The notes under the pieces were generated by a model, which made no database searches, was not told the origin of the DNA, and saw only the letters and a list, made by a program, of their open reading frames with translations. From contig DQIA01000016.1 of the NCBI GenBank assembly GCA_003525905.1, forward strand, positions 1 to 22,808: DNA of 22,808 nucleotides, read 5' to 3'. This stretch comes from Clostridiales bacterium. Lineage in GTDB: Bacteria; Bacillota; Clostridia; Oscillospirales; Oscillospiraceae. The stretch's first letter is position 1; each line of letters begins with the position of its first letter. Below, in pieces: positions 15,484 through 22,762 of this stretch. The position numbers and the translations under genes were made by a program.

Positions 15484-15756
15484 ATAGGTATAGGCCGAGA
15501 CGCTGCTTCCGGCCTCGGTAGTGTTATCGTACGCTTCGCCGGCGTTCCGCTCCGGCGTACCGCCGTCCGGCTCAGCCTTGTGCTTTGCATGCAGGCGGAG
15601 GAACAGCACGACGCAGCCGTTGGCTGCAAGGCCATTCCAGGGCTCCGGCAGGAAGGACGACAGCACAGCGGCAAAGCCGCAGAGGGCCGCGGCTAGCAGC
15701 AGGATGCCGCCGATGAGAACGCGTTTTCCGAATTTGGTTCGAAACAAATTCTTCAT
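15469..15756 (-). CDS. Small single-span membrane protein, 3' end altered by MITE insertion
   Basis: This is a 95-aa protein of unknown function. A basic N-terminus (MKNLFRTKFGKR) is followed by one strong hydrophobic segment (about 13-36), a short basic stretch (LRLHAKHK) and a polar tail rich in Gly, Glu and Thr. The ATG at 15756 is chosen because it directly precedes the basic/hydrophobic pattern. Its ribosome binding site (GAAAGAAG) is weak, and an in-frame start 63 bases upstream is less likely. The last four residues, GTSE, and the stop codon are encoded by the terminal repeat of the MITE-like element. Removing the element and one ATAG copy restores a frame ending in SGALGVPYAFAR, with a stop at 15282-15284 just ahead of the MBL-fold gene. 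I do not recognise a family. Confidence 0.55.
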   Translation of the reverse strand: MKNLFRTKFGKRVLIGGILLLAAALCGFAAVLSSFLPEPWNGLAANGCVVLFLRLHAKHKAEPDGGTPERNAGEAYDNTTEAGSSVSAYTYGTSE

Positions 15757-15862
15757 CCGGGCGCTTCTTTCTGTGTTGTGCTTACAGGGGCAACGATAAA
15801 GCGTACAAACCAATTGCATCTGTAGCGGCGTTCCCTGCGCAGGCCCACCGGGCGAGAGAAAA

Positions 15863-16200
15863 TGTAGCGGCGCTCAGTGAGCGCCATAGGCAGTTGCGAT
15901 TCCTTTGGCAGGGATTCCATGGCTTGAGATACCCAGATTTGTCATTGCGAGGTCCCGAAGGGGCCGTGGCAATCTCGGGAAGGCAGCTGCGATTTCGCCG
16001 ATAGCTTCCCCACGATCCGACCGGGTACTGCGAGATTGCCACGGGCGCAAAGCGCCCTCGCAATGACAATTCGGGGGCCATCACCATTTTAACGACAGCC
16101 TGTACCGGTCGGCAATGCCCCTCCCCTACAAGGCGGGTACGGTCGACGATGCCGCCCTATAACTTTCCAGCCTGCAAGGCGCTCACTGAGCGCCGCTACA
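15863..16200. repeat. Perfect 23-bp outer inverted repeat
   Basis: The arm 15863-15885 is an exact reverse complement of 16178-16200. Each arm also contains its own palindrome (GGCGCTCA-G-TGAGCGCC). The pair brackets the inner 131-bp element (15939-16069). The composite could be a BIME-like cluster or the remains of a transposed unit. Confidence 0.8.
15939..16069. repeat. REP/MITE-like element with GTCATTGCGAGG ends
   Basis: The outer arms TTGTCATTGCGAGG (15939-15952) and CCTCGCAATGACAA (16056-16069) are perfect inverted repeats. So are the inner arms CCGTGGCAATCTCG (15964-15977) and CGAGATTGCCACGG (16031-16044). Small hairpins lie between the outer and inner arms. This architecture resembles dispersed palindromic repeats found in many bacterial genomes. 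No coding capacity was seen. Confidence 0.8.
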
Positions 16201-16323
16201 GTCAAATTTGGCAGCGCGTGCGGTCGGCAGAGCGGTCGGAAATTTGCAGGGTGCCCCACGGGGCGTCGAGGATGCCGCTCCCTGCAATCATCGGTGGGCA
16301 ATGGCGTCTGCGGTTTTCCGGGA

Positions 16324-16788
16324 TCAGCCCCTCCTCGGCTGGAGCAGCTCGTCCGTATCGAGCAGGATGGTGACGGGGCCGTCGTTTTCCGAGGCGACAA
16401 GCATATCGGCGCCGAACCGGCCGTGCTGCGGCTCAAAGCCGCGGCTGCGGCACTCCTGCAGGAACTGCTCATACAGCGGGACAGCCTGCTCCGGCAGAGC
16501 CGCGCCCGTGAAGCTCGGCCGCTTGCCCTTGCGGCAGTCGGCATAGAGCGTGAACTGGCTGACGACGAGCACCTGCCCGCCGATATCGGCGAGAGAGCGG
16601 TTCATTTTCCCCGCCTCATCGCAGAAAATGCGCAGGCCGAGTGCCTTGTCGGCCAGCTTTTCGCACAGCTCCGGCGTGTCGTCCGGGCCGACGCCGAGCA
16701 GGATGAGCAGGCCGTGGCCGATCTCGCCCACGACGCTGCCCGCAATGGAAACGGAGGCGCTTTTTACGCGCGTGATCACAGCTCTCAT
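16324..16788 (-). CDS. dtd: D-aminoacyl-tRNA deacylase
   Basis: This is a 154-aa protein, about the normal DTD length. It hydrolyses D-amino acids (D-Tyr and others) and glycine mischarged on tRNA, acting as a chiral proofreading homodimer in the cytosol. Both signature loops are present: SQFTLYAD at 77-84, with the SQxTL active-site motif, and the cross-subunit Gly-Pro motif in NDGPVT (135-140). The N-terminus [15 protein letters not shown] is typical. The start overlaps the rel stop by one base (TGATG), with AGAGGG about 8 nt upstream, so translation is coupled to rel. It is the last gene of recJ-rel-dtd. No U-tract terminator follows, and transcription may end in the adjacent repeat island. 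Confidence 0.95.
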   Translation of the reverse strand: MRAVITRVKSASVSIAGSVVGEIGHGLLILLGVGPDDTPELCEKLADKALGLRIFCDEAGKMNRSLADIGGQVLVVSQFTLYADCRKGKRPSFTGAALPEQAVPLYEQFLQECRSRGFEPQHGRFGADMLVASENDGPVTILLDTDELLQPRRG

Positions 16789-18965
16789 CAGTTCTGCCCT
16801 CTTCTCACATCGATCACGCCGTCAATGGCGCGGATCTTCGTCCGGATGGTCTCCAGCTCCTGCACGTTGCGCACCTCGAACGTGGCGACGGTGCGCGCCT
16901 TTCCGGTGGGCATATCTCGGCCGGAGAGCTCCGTGACCTTCAGCTTGGCCGCGCTCAGCGCCGTGGCGATATCGAGCCAGATGCCGCTGCGGTCCGTGGA
17001 ATCGATCTCAAATGTGGTGGAGAACGGCTTATCCTCCGTGCTCCACGCGACCTTGACCCAGCGCCCTGCCTGCTTCGGATCGGATGCACCGGCTGCGTTG
17101 CGGCAGTCGCGGCGGTGGATGGACACGCCGTAGCCCTTTGTAATAAAGCCGACGATGTCGTCGCCCGGCACCGGCGTGCAGCAGCGCGAGAATTTGATCA
17201 TGCAGGAATCGATATCCTCGACGATGACGCCGGAATCCTTGTGGCGGCCGCCCTTTCCGGGCTCCGCCTGCTTCTGCACCTCGCGGACCGGGGGCGCAGG
17301 CGTCTGGCGCGTGGCGCGGATCAGCTCGTCGCGGATGCGGCCAAACGCCTTTGCCGCCGTCAGGCCGCCATAGCCGATGGCAGCATACATATCGTCCAGG
17401 CATTCGAATGCCAGCTTTTTCAGAAGGCCCGGCAGCAGCTCGGCATCCTGCAGCACGGCGGGATTGACGTTCGCGCGGCGCATCTCGCCCTCGAAGCTCG
17501 CCTTGCCGTGCACGATGTTCTCCTCGCGCTTTTCCTTTTTGAACCACTGCTTGATCTTCGTGCGCGCGCCGTTGCTCTTGCAGATATTCAGCCAGTCGCG
17601 GCTCGGGCCCTTGGCCGTTTTCGACGTCAGAACCTCGACAATGTCGCCGTTGCACAGCTGCTGATCATAGCTTGCAATGCGGTTGTTGACCTTTGCGCCG
17701 ACCATGGCGTTGCCGACGCCGGAATGGATGGCATAAGCAAAGTCGATGGGGGTGGAGCCGGACGGCAGGGACATGACCTTGCCCTTCGGCGTGAAAACGA
17801 AGACCTCGTCGTCGAACATATCGACCTTGAGGGAGTGGATATAATCCTCCGCATCGGAGTCCTGCTGCGTCTCGAGCAGGCGGCGGACCCACTCGAACTG
17901 TTTTTCGTCGCCGCCCGCGACGCCCTGCTTGTATTTCCAGTGGGCCGCGATGCCGTATTCCGCCGTCTCGTGCATCTCCCAGGTGCGGATCTGCACCTCG
18001 AACGGAATGCCCTGCTGACCGATGACCGTCGTGTGCAGGCTCTGGTACATGTTGGGCTTTGGCGTGGAGATATAGTCCTTGAAGCGGCCGGGGACCAGAT
18101 TGAACAGGTCGTGAATATGGCCAAGGACATTGTAGCAGTCCGGGATGGAATCGACGATGACGCGGAACGCATACATATCGTAAAGCTCGTCGATCGTCTT
18201 ATTCTGGGCCTTCATCTTGCGGTAAATGGAATAGACATGCTTGATGCGGCCATAGATGGAGCCATGGATGCCCACGGCGGACAGGCGTGTGGTGATCTTG
18301 CTCTGGATGGCCTTCATAAAGGCGTCCGCCTCGGCCTGATGGGCGTTGAGATAGCGCATGATCTCGTTATAGCCCTCGGGATCGAGGTATTTGAGGCTGG
18401 TATCCTCCAGCTCCCATTTGATCTTCTGCATGCCGAGCCGGTGGGCCAGCGGCGCATAGATGTCCATGGTCTCGCGGGACTTGGAGATCTGCTTTTCCGG
18501 GCTCTGGAACTGCATGGTGCGGGTGTTGTGCAGGCGGTCGGCGATCTTGATGAGGATGACGCGGATGTCCTTGCTCATGGCCATGAACATCTTGCGCAGG
18601 TTCTCCATCTGCTGCTCCTCGAGCGTGGAATACTCCACGCGCGTCAGCTTTGTGACGCCCTCGACGAGCGAGGCGACCGTCGGCCCGAAATTGCGGGCGA
18701 TGTCGTCGTAGGTCGAGTCCGTATCCTCGATGCAGTCGTGCAGCAGCGCGCCCAGGATGGCGTCCGTATCGAGGCCGATCTCCGCGACGATCTCCGCCAC
18801 GGCCAACGGATGGATGATATAGGGCGAGCCGTCCTTGCGCTTCTGGTCCTTGTGCTTCTCGCGCGCGTAGTCCACGGCGCGGTCGATCAGCGCCATATCA
18901 ACATTCAGCTTGCGTGCCGCGATGGTACGCTTCATGCTGAGATAGTGTTCCTGAAAGGTTTCCAT
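16788..18965 (-). CDS. rel: Bifunctional (p)ppGpp synthetase/hydrolase (Rel)
   Basis: This is a 725-aa long RelA/SpoT homologue with the full domain order. The N-terminal HD hydrolase has His52 (YIIHPLA), His76-Asp77 (LLHDCIEDT) and Asp143...Asn147 (ADRLHNTRT). The synthetase domain has GRFKDYIS (RxKD at 294-297), then PNMYQSLHT. The TGS domain is at about 385-448 ([24 protein letters not shown]). A zinc-finger-like segment ([10 protein letters not shown]) and a C-terminal ACT domain (about 650-722) complete it. RFKD rather than the EFDD of E. coli RelA marks the bifunctional class, and the HD residues look intact. It controls the alarmone level in starvation. The ATG directly abuts the recJ stop (TGAATG), with AGGTGA about 7 nt upstream. 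The 3' end overlaps dtd. Confidence 0.97.
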   Translation of the reverse strand: METFQEHYLSMKRTIAARKLNVDMALIDRAVDYAREKHKDQKRKDGSPYIIHPLAVAEIVAEIGLDTDAILGALLHDCIEDTDSTYDDIARNFGPTVASLVEGVTKLTRVEYSTLEEQQMENLRKMFMAMSKDIRVILIKIADRLHNTRTMQFQSPEKQISKSRETMDIYAPLAHRLGMQKIKWELEDTSLKYLDPEGYNEIMRYLNAHQAEADAFMKAIQSKITTRLSAVGIHGSIYGRIKHVYSIYRKMKAQNKTIDELYDMYAFRVIVDSIPDCYNVLGHIHDLFNLVPGRFKDYISTPKPNMYQSLHTTVIGQQGIPFEVQIRTWEMHETAEYGIAAHWKYKQGVAGGDEKQFEWVRRLLETQQDSDAEDYIHSLKVDMFDDEVFVFTPKGKVMSLPSGSTPIDFAYAIHSGVGNAMVGAKVNNRIASYDQQLCNGDIVEVLTSKTAKGPSRDWLNICKSNGARTKIKQWFKKEKREENIVHGKASFEGEMRRANVNPAVLQDAELLPGLLKKLAFECLDDMYAAIGYGGLTAAKAFGRIRDELIRATRQTPAPPVREVQKQAEPGKGGRHKDSGVIVEDIDSCMIKFSRCCTPVPGDDIVGFITKGYGVSIHRRDCRNAAGASDPKQAGRWVKVAWSTEDKPFSTTFEIDSTDRSGIWLDIATALSAAKLKVTELSGRDMPTGKARTVATFEVRNVQELETIRTKIRAIDGVIDVRRGQN

Positions 18966-21005
18966 TCAATCACCTGCTTTGAGCTTGCGGAGCGTGCAGA
19001 ACAGCACGCTGTTTTCCAGTGGGTTCGTCCGGTGCGGCACAATGCGCACCGCAATGGCGCTGCCGCTGCGCCGCAGAGACACAAGGCCGAGCTCGGCCAG
19101 GATCTCCATGCAGGCAATGGCGCGGCGCGGCGCCTGCGGCCGGGGAGAGGACGCCGCGATCTGCAGGCAGAGGCGGTCGGTATTCTCGCGCAGCTCCGTT
19201 CCGGCAGGCGCGGCGCTGCGCAGGAAGTTCCAGACACCGATCACATCCTCGCGGTCCGGGGCCAGCGCCCGCAGCTCGTCGGGGCGCAGCGCCTCGTGCG
19301 CGCGGAAACGGTCATAGAGCTTCGTCGGCTCGACGCGGCGCAGGTCGATCAGATTGAGCTGCACCGTGCGGCGGCCGCGGAATTCGTTGATCTGCGGCGT
19401 AAAGGCTGCGTCGACCCGGTCGCCGGGACGGAGCTTTGCCGACAGACGCCCGGCCGAGAAGAAAATGGCCTGCACGGGCGTGCCGTCCGGAGCCTGCAGA
19501 CGCAGGCGCAGATGCTTGCCGCTGCCGACGGCCATGGCATGCTCCACGGTCAGGCCGCTCAGGCTGAGCACGGGCTTCGGGCAGCCCGCGCCGCATGGCT
19601 CGAGCTGCGAAAGGCCGCGGACGTTCTCCTCCGTCAGGAGGGACGCCTCGATCTCGCAGTCGACCTGCAGCGTGGCCTCCACCGGAGCGGACGCCGCATA
19701 GGCCGCGGCGCAGCGGCACATGGCCGCGCGGAAGGCGTCGATATTCTTCCGGGCGATCGTGAACCCGGCGGCAAGCTCATGGCCGCCGTAACCCTCAAGC
19801 AGGCCGGAGAGCTCCGTCAGCGAGGCAAACAGGTTAAAGCCGCCGTAGGAGCGGGATGAGGCCTTGCCGCGTTCGCCGTCCAGGCAGATGAGGAACGTCG
19901 GGCGGCAGAATTCCTCGGAAAGGCGCGAGGCCACGATGCCGACGACGCCCTGATGCCAGTGCTCACCCGCCAGGACGATCGCGCCGTCCGGTGCGCCGTG
20001 CAGGCGGCTGACGGCCTCACTGTAAATTTCGGATTCGATAGTCTGCCGCTCGCGGTTCAGGCGGCAGAGCGTTTCGGCCAGCCGGTCGGCCTCCTGCGGG
20101 TCCTGCGTCAGAAACAGGCGCACGGCCAGCTCAGCCTGCTCCATACGCCCGGCGGCATTGACACGCGGCGCGAGTATATAGCCGATGGTCCCGGCCGTGA
20201 TCTCCTGCTCGTCGCAGCCGCAGGCATGGATCAGGGCGCGCAGGCCCAGCCGCTGCGGCTGGCGCAGGGCCTCGAGGCCCATGACGACAAGGCGGCGGTT
20301 CTCGCCCTGCAGCGTCATAACGTCTGCGATCGTGCCGAGGCAGATGAGATCGCAATAGCGCCGGGCGACGGCGTCCTGATCGCCGCTGAGCGCGGCGGCC
20401 AGCTTGAAGGCGATGCCGACACCGGAGAGCATTGTGTGCGGATACGTCCGGTCCGGCCGGTGCGGGTCCACAACGGCCGCGCACTGCGGCAGCTGCTCCT
20501 TGCATTCATGATGGTCCGTGATGACGAGCGTCACGCCCAGCTCCCGGCAGAGCTCGGCCTCCTCCAGCGCCGTGATGCCGCAGTCCACCGTGATGATGAG
20601 CCGCACGCCCTGCGCATGGAGCTGGCGGATGGCCCCGGCGTTCAGGCCGTAGCCCTCCTCGAGCCGCCCGGGAATGTGGACGACGCAGTCCGCACCTATG
20701 CCGCGCAGAAAATCCGTCAGCAGGCAGGTGGCCGTGATGCCGTCCACGTCATAATCGCCGAACACGGCGATGCGCTGCCCGAGCTGCAGCGCCTGCCGCA
20801 CCGTCTGCACGGCGCGGTCCATCTCCCGCAGGAGAAAGGGGTCAAACAGCGGCGCGTCCGCGCACAGCAGCTCCTGCGCCTGCTGCGGAGTCCCGCAGCC
20901 GCGCCCGGCCAGCACGCGCGCCGTCAAAGGCGAATAGCCCGCCTGCTGCAGCGCATCGACCGCGGCGCTGTCCGGCAGGGCGGTGTTCCAGATTCCGTAC
21001 TTCAC
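18966..21005 (-). CDS. recJ: Single-stranded-DNA-specific exonuclease RecJ
   Basis: This is a 679-aa DHH-family 5'-3' exonuclease that acts on ssDNA in recombination and mismatch/base-excision repair. Metal-binding motifs are visible: Asp84, Asp86 and Asp88 (FGDYDVDG), Asp141 (VDCG), Asp164-His165-His166 (TDHHE) and a conserved Asp in TIADVMTL. NAAGRM and the DHHA1 motif GGHELAAGF follow. The C-terminal part, with an OB-like region and an added tail, is normal for Firmicute RecJ. The start is GTG at 21003-21005, the first start after an in-frame stop. Its ribosome binding site is weak (AGGA 12 nt upstream). The 35-codon leader ORF overlaps it by 4 nt (GTGA), which may supply ribosomes by coupling. 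It is the first gene of recJ-rel-dtd, behind a strong promoter at 21116-21144. Confidence 0.96.
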   Translation of the reverse strand: MKYGIWNTALPDSAAVDALQQAGYSPLTARVLAGRGCGTPQQAQELLCADAPLFDPFLLREMDRAVQTVRQALQLGQRIAVFGDYDVDGITATCLLTDFLRGIGADCVVHIPGRLEEGYGLNAGAIRQLHAQGVRLIITVDCGITALEEAELCRELGVTLVITDHHECKEQLPQCAAVVDPHRPDRTYPHTMLSGVGIAFKLAAALSGDQDAVARRYCDLICLGTIADVMTLQGENRRLVVMGLEALRQPQRLGLRALIHACGCDEQEITAGTIGYILAPRVNAAGRMEQAELAVRLFLTQDPQEADRLAETLCRLNRERQTIESEIYSEAVSRLHGAPDGAIVLAGEHWHQGVVGIVASRLSEEFCRPTFLICLDGERGKASSRSYGGFNLFASLTELSGLLEGYGGHELAAGFTIARKNIDAFRAAMCRCAAAYAASAPVEATLQVDCEIEASLLTEENVRGLSQLEPCGAGCPKPVLSLSGLTVEHAMAVGSGKHLRLRLQAPDGTPVQAIFFSAGRLSAKLRPGDRVDAAFTPQINEFRGRRTVQLNLIDLRRVEPTKLYDRFRAHEALRPDELRALAPDREDVIGVWNFLRSAAPAGTELRENTDRLCLQIAASSPRPQAPRRAIACMEILAELGLVSLRRSGSAIAVRIVPHRTNPLENSVLFCTLRKLKAGD

Positions 21006-21109
21006 ACCAGATACACATCCTGATCAGGGCCACACCGCATCCCGGCATCTTCGGCCTTCGCCGGATGCTCTCGCCAAATTGTGCGGTGCTTCCTTAAATT
21101 CTTTTTCAT
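21002..21109 (-). CDS. Possible 35-codon leader ORF upstream of recJ
   Basis: ATG at 21109 opens a basic peptide beginning MKKNLRKHRTIWREHP and ending DVYLV. Its TGA overlaps the recJ GTG by 4 nt. The ATG lies 6-7 bases past the -10 box, so the transcript would start at or almost at the AUG and the ORF would be leaderless or nearly so. Much of the ORF falls inside a repeat arm (21033-21088), so the peptide may be a by-product. If translated, it could couple ribosomes to the poorly initiated recJ. There is no similarity evidence. Confidence 0.3.
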   Translation of the reverse strand: MKKNLRKHRTIWREHPAKAEDAGMRCGPDQDVYLV

Positions 21110-21240
21110 CTTCTCATTATAGCAAACTTTCCTCCGGCATACAATACAACTGTGCAAAAAAGCTCCGGCAACACCGCACAATTCAGCGAGAGCATTCGGC
21201 GGAAAATGTCCGGCGAATGCCAAAGGGGAATTATGCGGTG
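21033..21240. repeat. Long inverted-repeat element spanning the divergent promoter region
   Basis: The core arms 21057-21088 and 21172-21204 are near-perfect reverse complements over about 32 bp. They share ATGCTCTCGC and AATTGTGCGGTG. Short outer arms pair 21033-21040 (CACCGCAT) with 21233-21240 (ATGCGGTG). The right arm carries an extra 12-bp hairpin (GCATTCGGCGGA with TCCGGCGAATGC, one mismatch, 21192-21220). The roughly 83-bp centre contains the recJ promoter. The left arm ends up in the recJ leader RNA and can fold there through CACCGCA/TGCGGTG and GCATCCGGC/GCCGGGATGC. Confidence 0.75.
21116..21144 (-). promoter_or_regulatory. Extended -10 sigma-A promoter of recJ-rel-dtd
   Basis: Read on the minus strand, TTGTAT (21144-21139), a 17-bp spacer and a consensus TATAAT (21121-21116) preceded by TGC form an extended -10 promoter. 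The predicted start is near 21109, giving a leader of about 104 nt before recJ. A convincing plus-strand promoter for the divergent phosphoesterase was not found. A TACAAT at 21140-21145 lacks a matching -35. Confidence 0.75.
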
Positions 21241-21280
21241 CTGCCATCTGTTTCCGGAGCAAAAAAAGGGGGACTGTCCT

Positions 21281-22129
21281 ATGCGCCGCCGGAAAACCGC
21301 CGTCCTGCTCGTGCTGACGGCCCTGCTTGCCGCCGGATTCCTGCTGTGGGGAAACTGCAGTCTGCAGACGACCGAGACCGCACTCGTCTCCCCTGCCCTG
21401 CCGCCCGCGTTCGACGGGCTTCGCATCGTGGAGCTGGCTGACCTGCACGGCCGCGTGTTCGGCCGGGGCAGCCGCCGCCTGCTTGCGGCAGTGCGCCGGG
21501 CGGAGCCGGACCTTATCTGCATCGACGGCGATCTGTTTGACGAGCACACGGACCTTGCCATGCTGCCGCCGCTGCTGCGCGGTCTGTGTGCCATTGCCCC
21601 CGTGTATTATGTGACGGGCAATCACGAATGGCGTGTGCCCGGCCTGCGCGGCATTCTGGCGCAGATGCGCGCCTGCGGCGTGACGGTGCTGCAGGATGAC
21701 TGGCGCGTGCTCCGGCGCGGAGAAGACGCGCTCATCGTCGCCGGAACGGATGACCCCTGCGGCCCGGCAGAGCGCAAAACACCTGCGGAGCTGATCGCGG
21801 ATATCCGCGCGGAGGCCGGAGAGGCCGCCTTTCTCCTGCTGCTGACGCACCGTAACGACCAATTGCCGCAATGGAGCGCCCTCGGCGTGCAGGCCGTGCT
21901 GGCCGGGCACTGCCACGGCGGCGTCGTGCGGCTGCCGTTCGTGGGCGGGCTGTTCGGCACGGACCGGCGGCTGTTCCCCGCATGGGATGCCGGGCTTTAC
22001 CGGCAGGGCGAAACGGCCCTGTATGTCAGCCGCGGGCTTGGCTATACAAACGTGCACTTTCGCCTGTTCAACCGGCCGGAGGTCGCGGTGATCGTTCTGC
22101 GCCGGGGCAGCCCTGCAATAAATTCGTAA
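21281..22129 (+). CDS. Membrane-anchored metallophosphoesterase (YkuE-like)
   Basis: This is a 282-aa protein. Residues 1-4 are basic and about 7-24 form one hydrophobic segment, giving an uncleaved anchor or signal with the catalytic domain outside the cytoplasm. Calcineurin-like metal motifs appear in order: Asp54-x-His56 (ADLHGR), Gly83-Asp84...Asp87 (GDLFD), Gly113-Asn-His-Glu116 (GNHEW), His190 (LTHRND) and Gly209-His-Cys-His-Gly-Gly214 (GHCHGG). Family members hydrolyse phosphomono- or phosphodiesters, and some act on lipid substrates such as UDP-diacylglucosamine. The substrate here is unknown. The ATG at 21281 has AGGGGGA about 8 nt upstream. A longer in-frame ORF beginning at 21152 runs through the repeat element and is not supported. 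It is divergent from recJ, and the zinc-ribbon gene follows 74 bp downstream. Confidence 0.92.
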   Translation: MRRRKTAVLLVLTALLAAGFLLWGNCSLQTTETALVSPALPPAFDGLRIVELADLHGRVFGRGSRRLLAAVRRAEPDLICIDGDLFDEHTDLAMLPPLLRGLCAIAPVYYVTGNHEWRVPGLRGILAQMRACGVTVLQDDWRVLRRGEDALIVAGTDDPCGPAERKTPAELIADIRAEAGEAAFLLLLTHRNDQLPQWSALGVQAVLAGHCHGGVVRLPFVGGLFGTDRRLFPAWDAGLYRQGETALYVSRGLGYTNVHFRLFNRPEVAVIVLRRGSPAINS

Positions 22130-22157
22130 ACAAATCGTAAATATTCCGGGGAAAGGG

Positions 22158-22185
22158 TTGTAAATCCGCCTCACCGCATTATAAT
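22158..22185 (+). promoter_or_regulatory. Sigma-A-like promoter of the zinc-ribbon gene
   Basis: TTGTAA (22158-22163) and a consensus TATAAT (22180-22185) are separated by 16 bp. The expected start near 22192 falls only about 12 bases before the ATG, so the leader just contains the AGGTGA ribosome binding site. The gene can thus be expressed independently of the phosphoesterase. Confidence 0.7.
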
Positions 22186-22203
22186 TGTTCTCAGGTGATA
22201 ACT

Positions 22204-22614
22204 ATGTTCCGACGTTTGGGCGCAAGCATCCGCAAATGGATGTACGGCCGCTACGGTTCTGATCAACTGAATATGCTCCTGCTGGTGCTGGCCGTCATTC
22301 TGAGCCTCACCAACACCATCCTGACCTACGCGCTGCGGACCAGCACGGTCTACCGCGGCATCATCGCACCGATCCTGTCACTGTTGATGTACGGTCTGCT
22401 GATCCTCGCCATGGTCCGCATGTTTTCGCGGAATCTCAGCCGCCGCGAGCGGGAGAACCGCCGGTTCCTGCAGCTGTGGATGCGGCTGCGCGACCGCAAC
22501 AACCGCTATTTTCGCTGCCCGTCGTGCGGGCAGACCGTCCGGGTCCCGAAGCACCGCGGTAAGCTGTGTATCCGCTGCCCGAAATGCGGCGAGAAATTCA
22601 TCCGTAAGACCTAG
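22204..22614 (+). CDS. Two-TM zinc-ribbon protein of unknown function
   Basis: This is a 136-aa protein. A basic amphipathic N-terminus precedes two hydrophobic spans (about 22-44 and 53-73). A strongly basic, Arg-rich linker (about 75-104) follows. The C-terminal zinc ribbon has Cys105-x2-Cys108 (CPSCG) and Cys125-x2-Cys128 (CPKCG). Both termini are probably cytoplasmic, placing the ribbon near nucleic acid or a partner at the membrane. The ATG at 22204 is preferred, with AGGTGA 5 nt upstream. A GTG three codons earlier overlaps that site. I recognise the general architecture from Clostridia but no defined function. The gene is framed by its own promoter and terminator. Confidence 0.85.
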   Translation: MFRRLGASIRKWMYGRYGSDQLNMLLLVLAVILSLTNTILTYALRTSTVYRGIIAPILSLLMYGLLILAMVRMFSRNLSRRERENRRFLQLWMRLRDRNNRYFRCPSCGQTVRVPKHRGKLCIRCPKCGEKFIRKT

Positions 22615-22618
22615 CCCG

Positions 22619-22647
22619 AAACCCGCAGCCAGCCGCTGCGGGTTTTT
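22619..22647 (+). terminator. Rho-independent terminator of the zinc-ribbon gene
   Basis: A perfect 11-bp stem (22619-22629 with 22635-22645, AAACCCGCAGC) has a 5-base loop. It runs into TTTTT at 22643-22647. It begins 5 bases after the TAG stop. Confidence 0.92.
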
Positions 22648-22736
22648 GCTGCCCGTTACAGAGGAACCGGCAGGGGCGGCGGGACATGCGGAAAACAAAA
22701 AGAGGACCGTTCGCTCACCGGGCGCACACGGAGCGT

Positions 22737-22762
22737 TGTAGGGGAGCGGCATGCCTCTCCCC
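22737..22762. repeat. TGTAGGGGAGCGGCAT-type palindromic repeat
   Basis: Positions 22741-22762 form a palindrome with one mismatched pair (GGGGAG-c-GGC with GCC-t-CTCCCC). The preceding TGTA makes it resemble units in the island at 16106-16287. The rest of 22648-22808 shows no gene. A small CCGAAA-G-TTTCGG hairpin sits at about 22785-22797, near the window edge. Confidence 0.6.

Larger units (their letters stand above)
15821..16290. repeat. Island of nested and dispersed palindromic repeats
   Basis: The 567 bases between the small gene and dtd (15757-16323) contain no convincing gene. Most of the stretch is repeats. TGTAGCGGCG occurs at 15821-15830 and 15863-15872 and inverted at 16191-16200. 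Related GGTCG.C.ATGCC..CCC units lie at 16106-16130 and 16140-16162, and a further one at about 16261-16287. An 8-bp inverted repeat (16244-16251 with 16280-16287) encloses a GCCCC/GGGGC hairpin (16253-16264). Open frames across this stretch are low-complexity by-products of the repeats. Confidence 0.75.

Noticed and set aside
15782..16087. 101-codon minus-strand frame in the repeat island
   Set aside because: It is composed almost entirely of palindromic repeat sequence, with no start signal or domain.
15325..16290. Possible CRISPR array among the repeats
   Set aside because: The repeats are inverted and irregularly spaced, with no uniform direct repeats, unique spacers or cas genes.
16208..17133. 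Plus-strand frames opposite dtd
   Set aside because: They overlap dtd and the rel 3' end on the other strand. Composition is shadow-like.
17115..19859. 914-codon plus-strand frame opposite rel and recJ
   Set aside because: It spans two unequivocal minus-strand genes and has no recognisable motif.
21152..21280. 43-codon N-terminal extension of the metallophosphoesterase
   Set aside because: It runs through the inverted-repeat element, lacks a ribosome binding site and would displace the membrane anchor from the N-terminus.
21110..22174. 390-codon minus-strand frame crossing the phosphoesterase gene
   Set aside because: It is antisense to a gene with a complete metal-binding motif set. Only its last 35 codons, after the recJ promoter, could be expressed.
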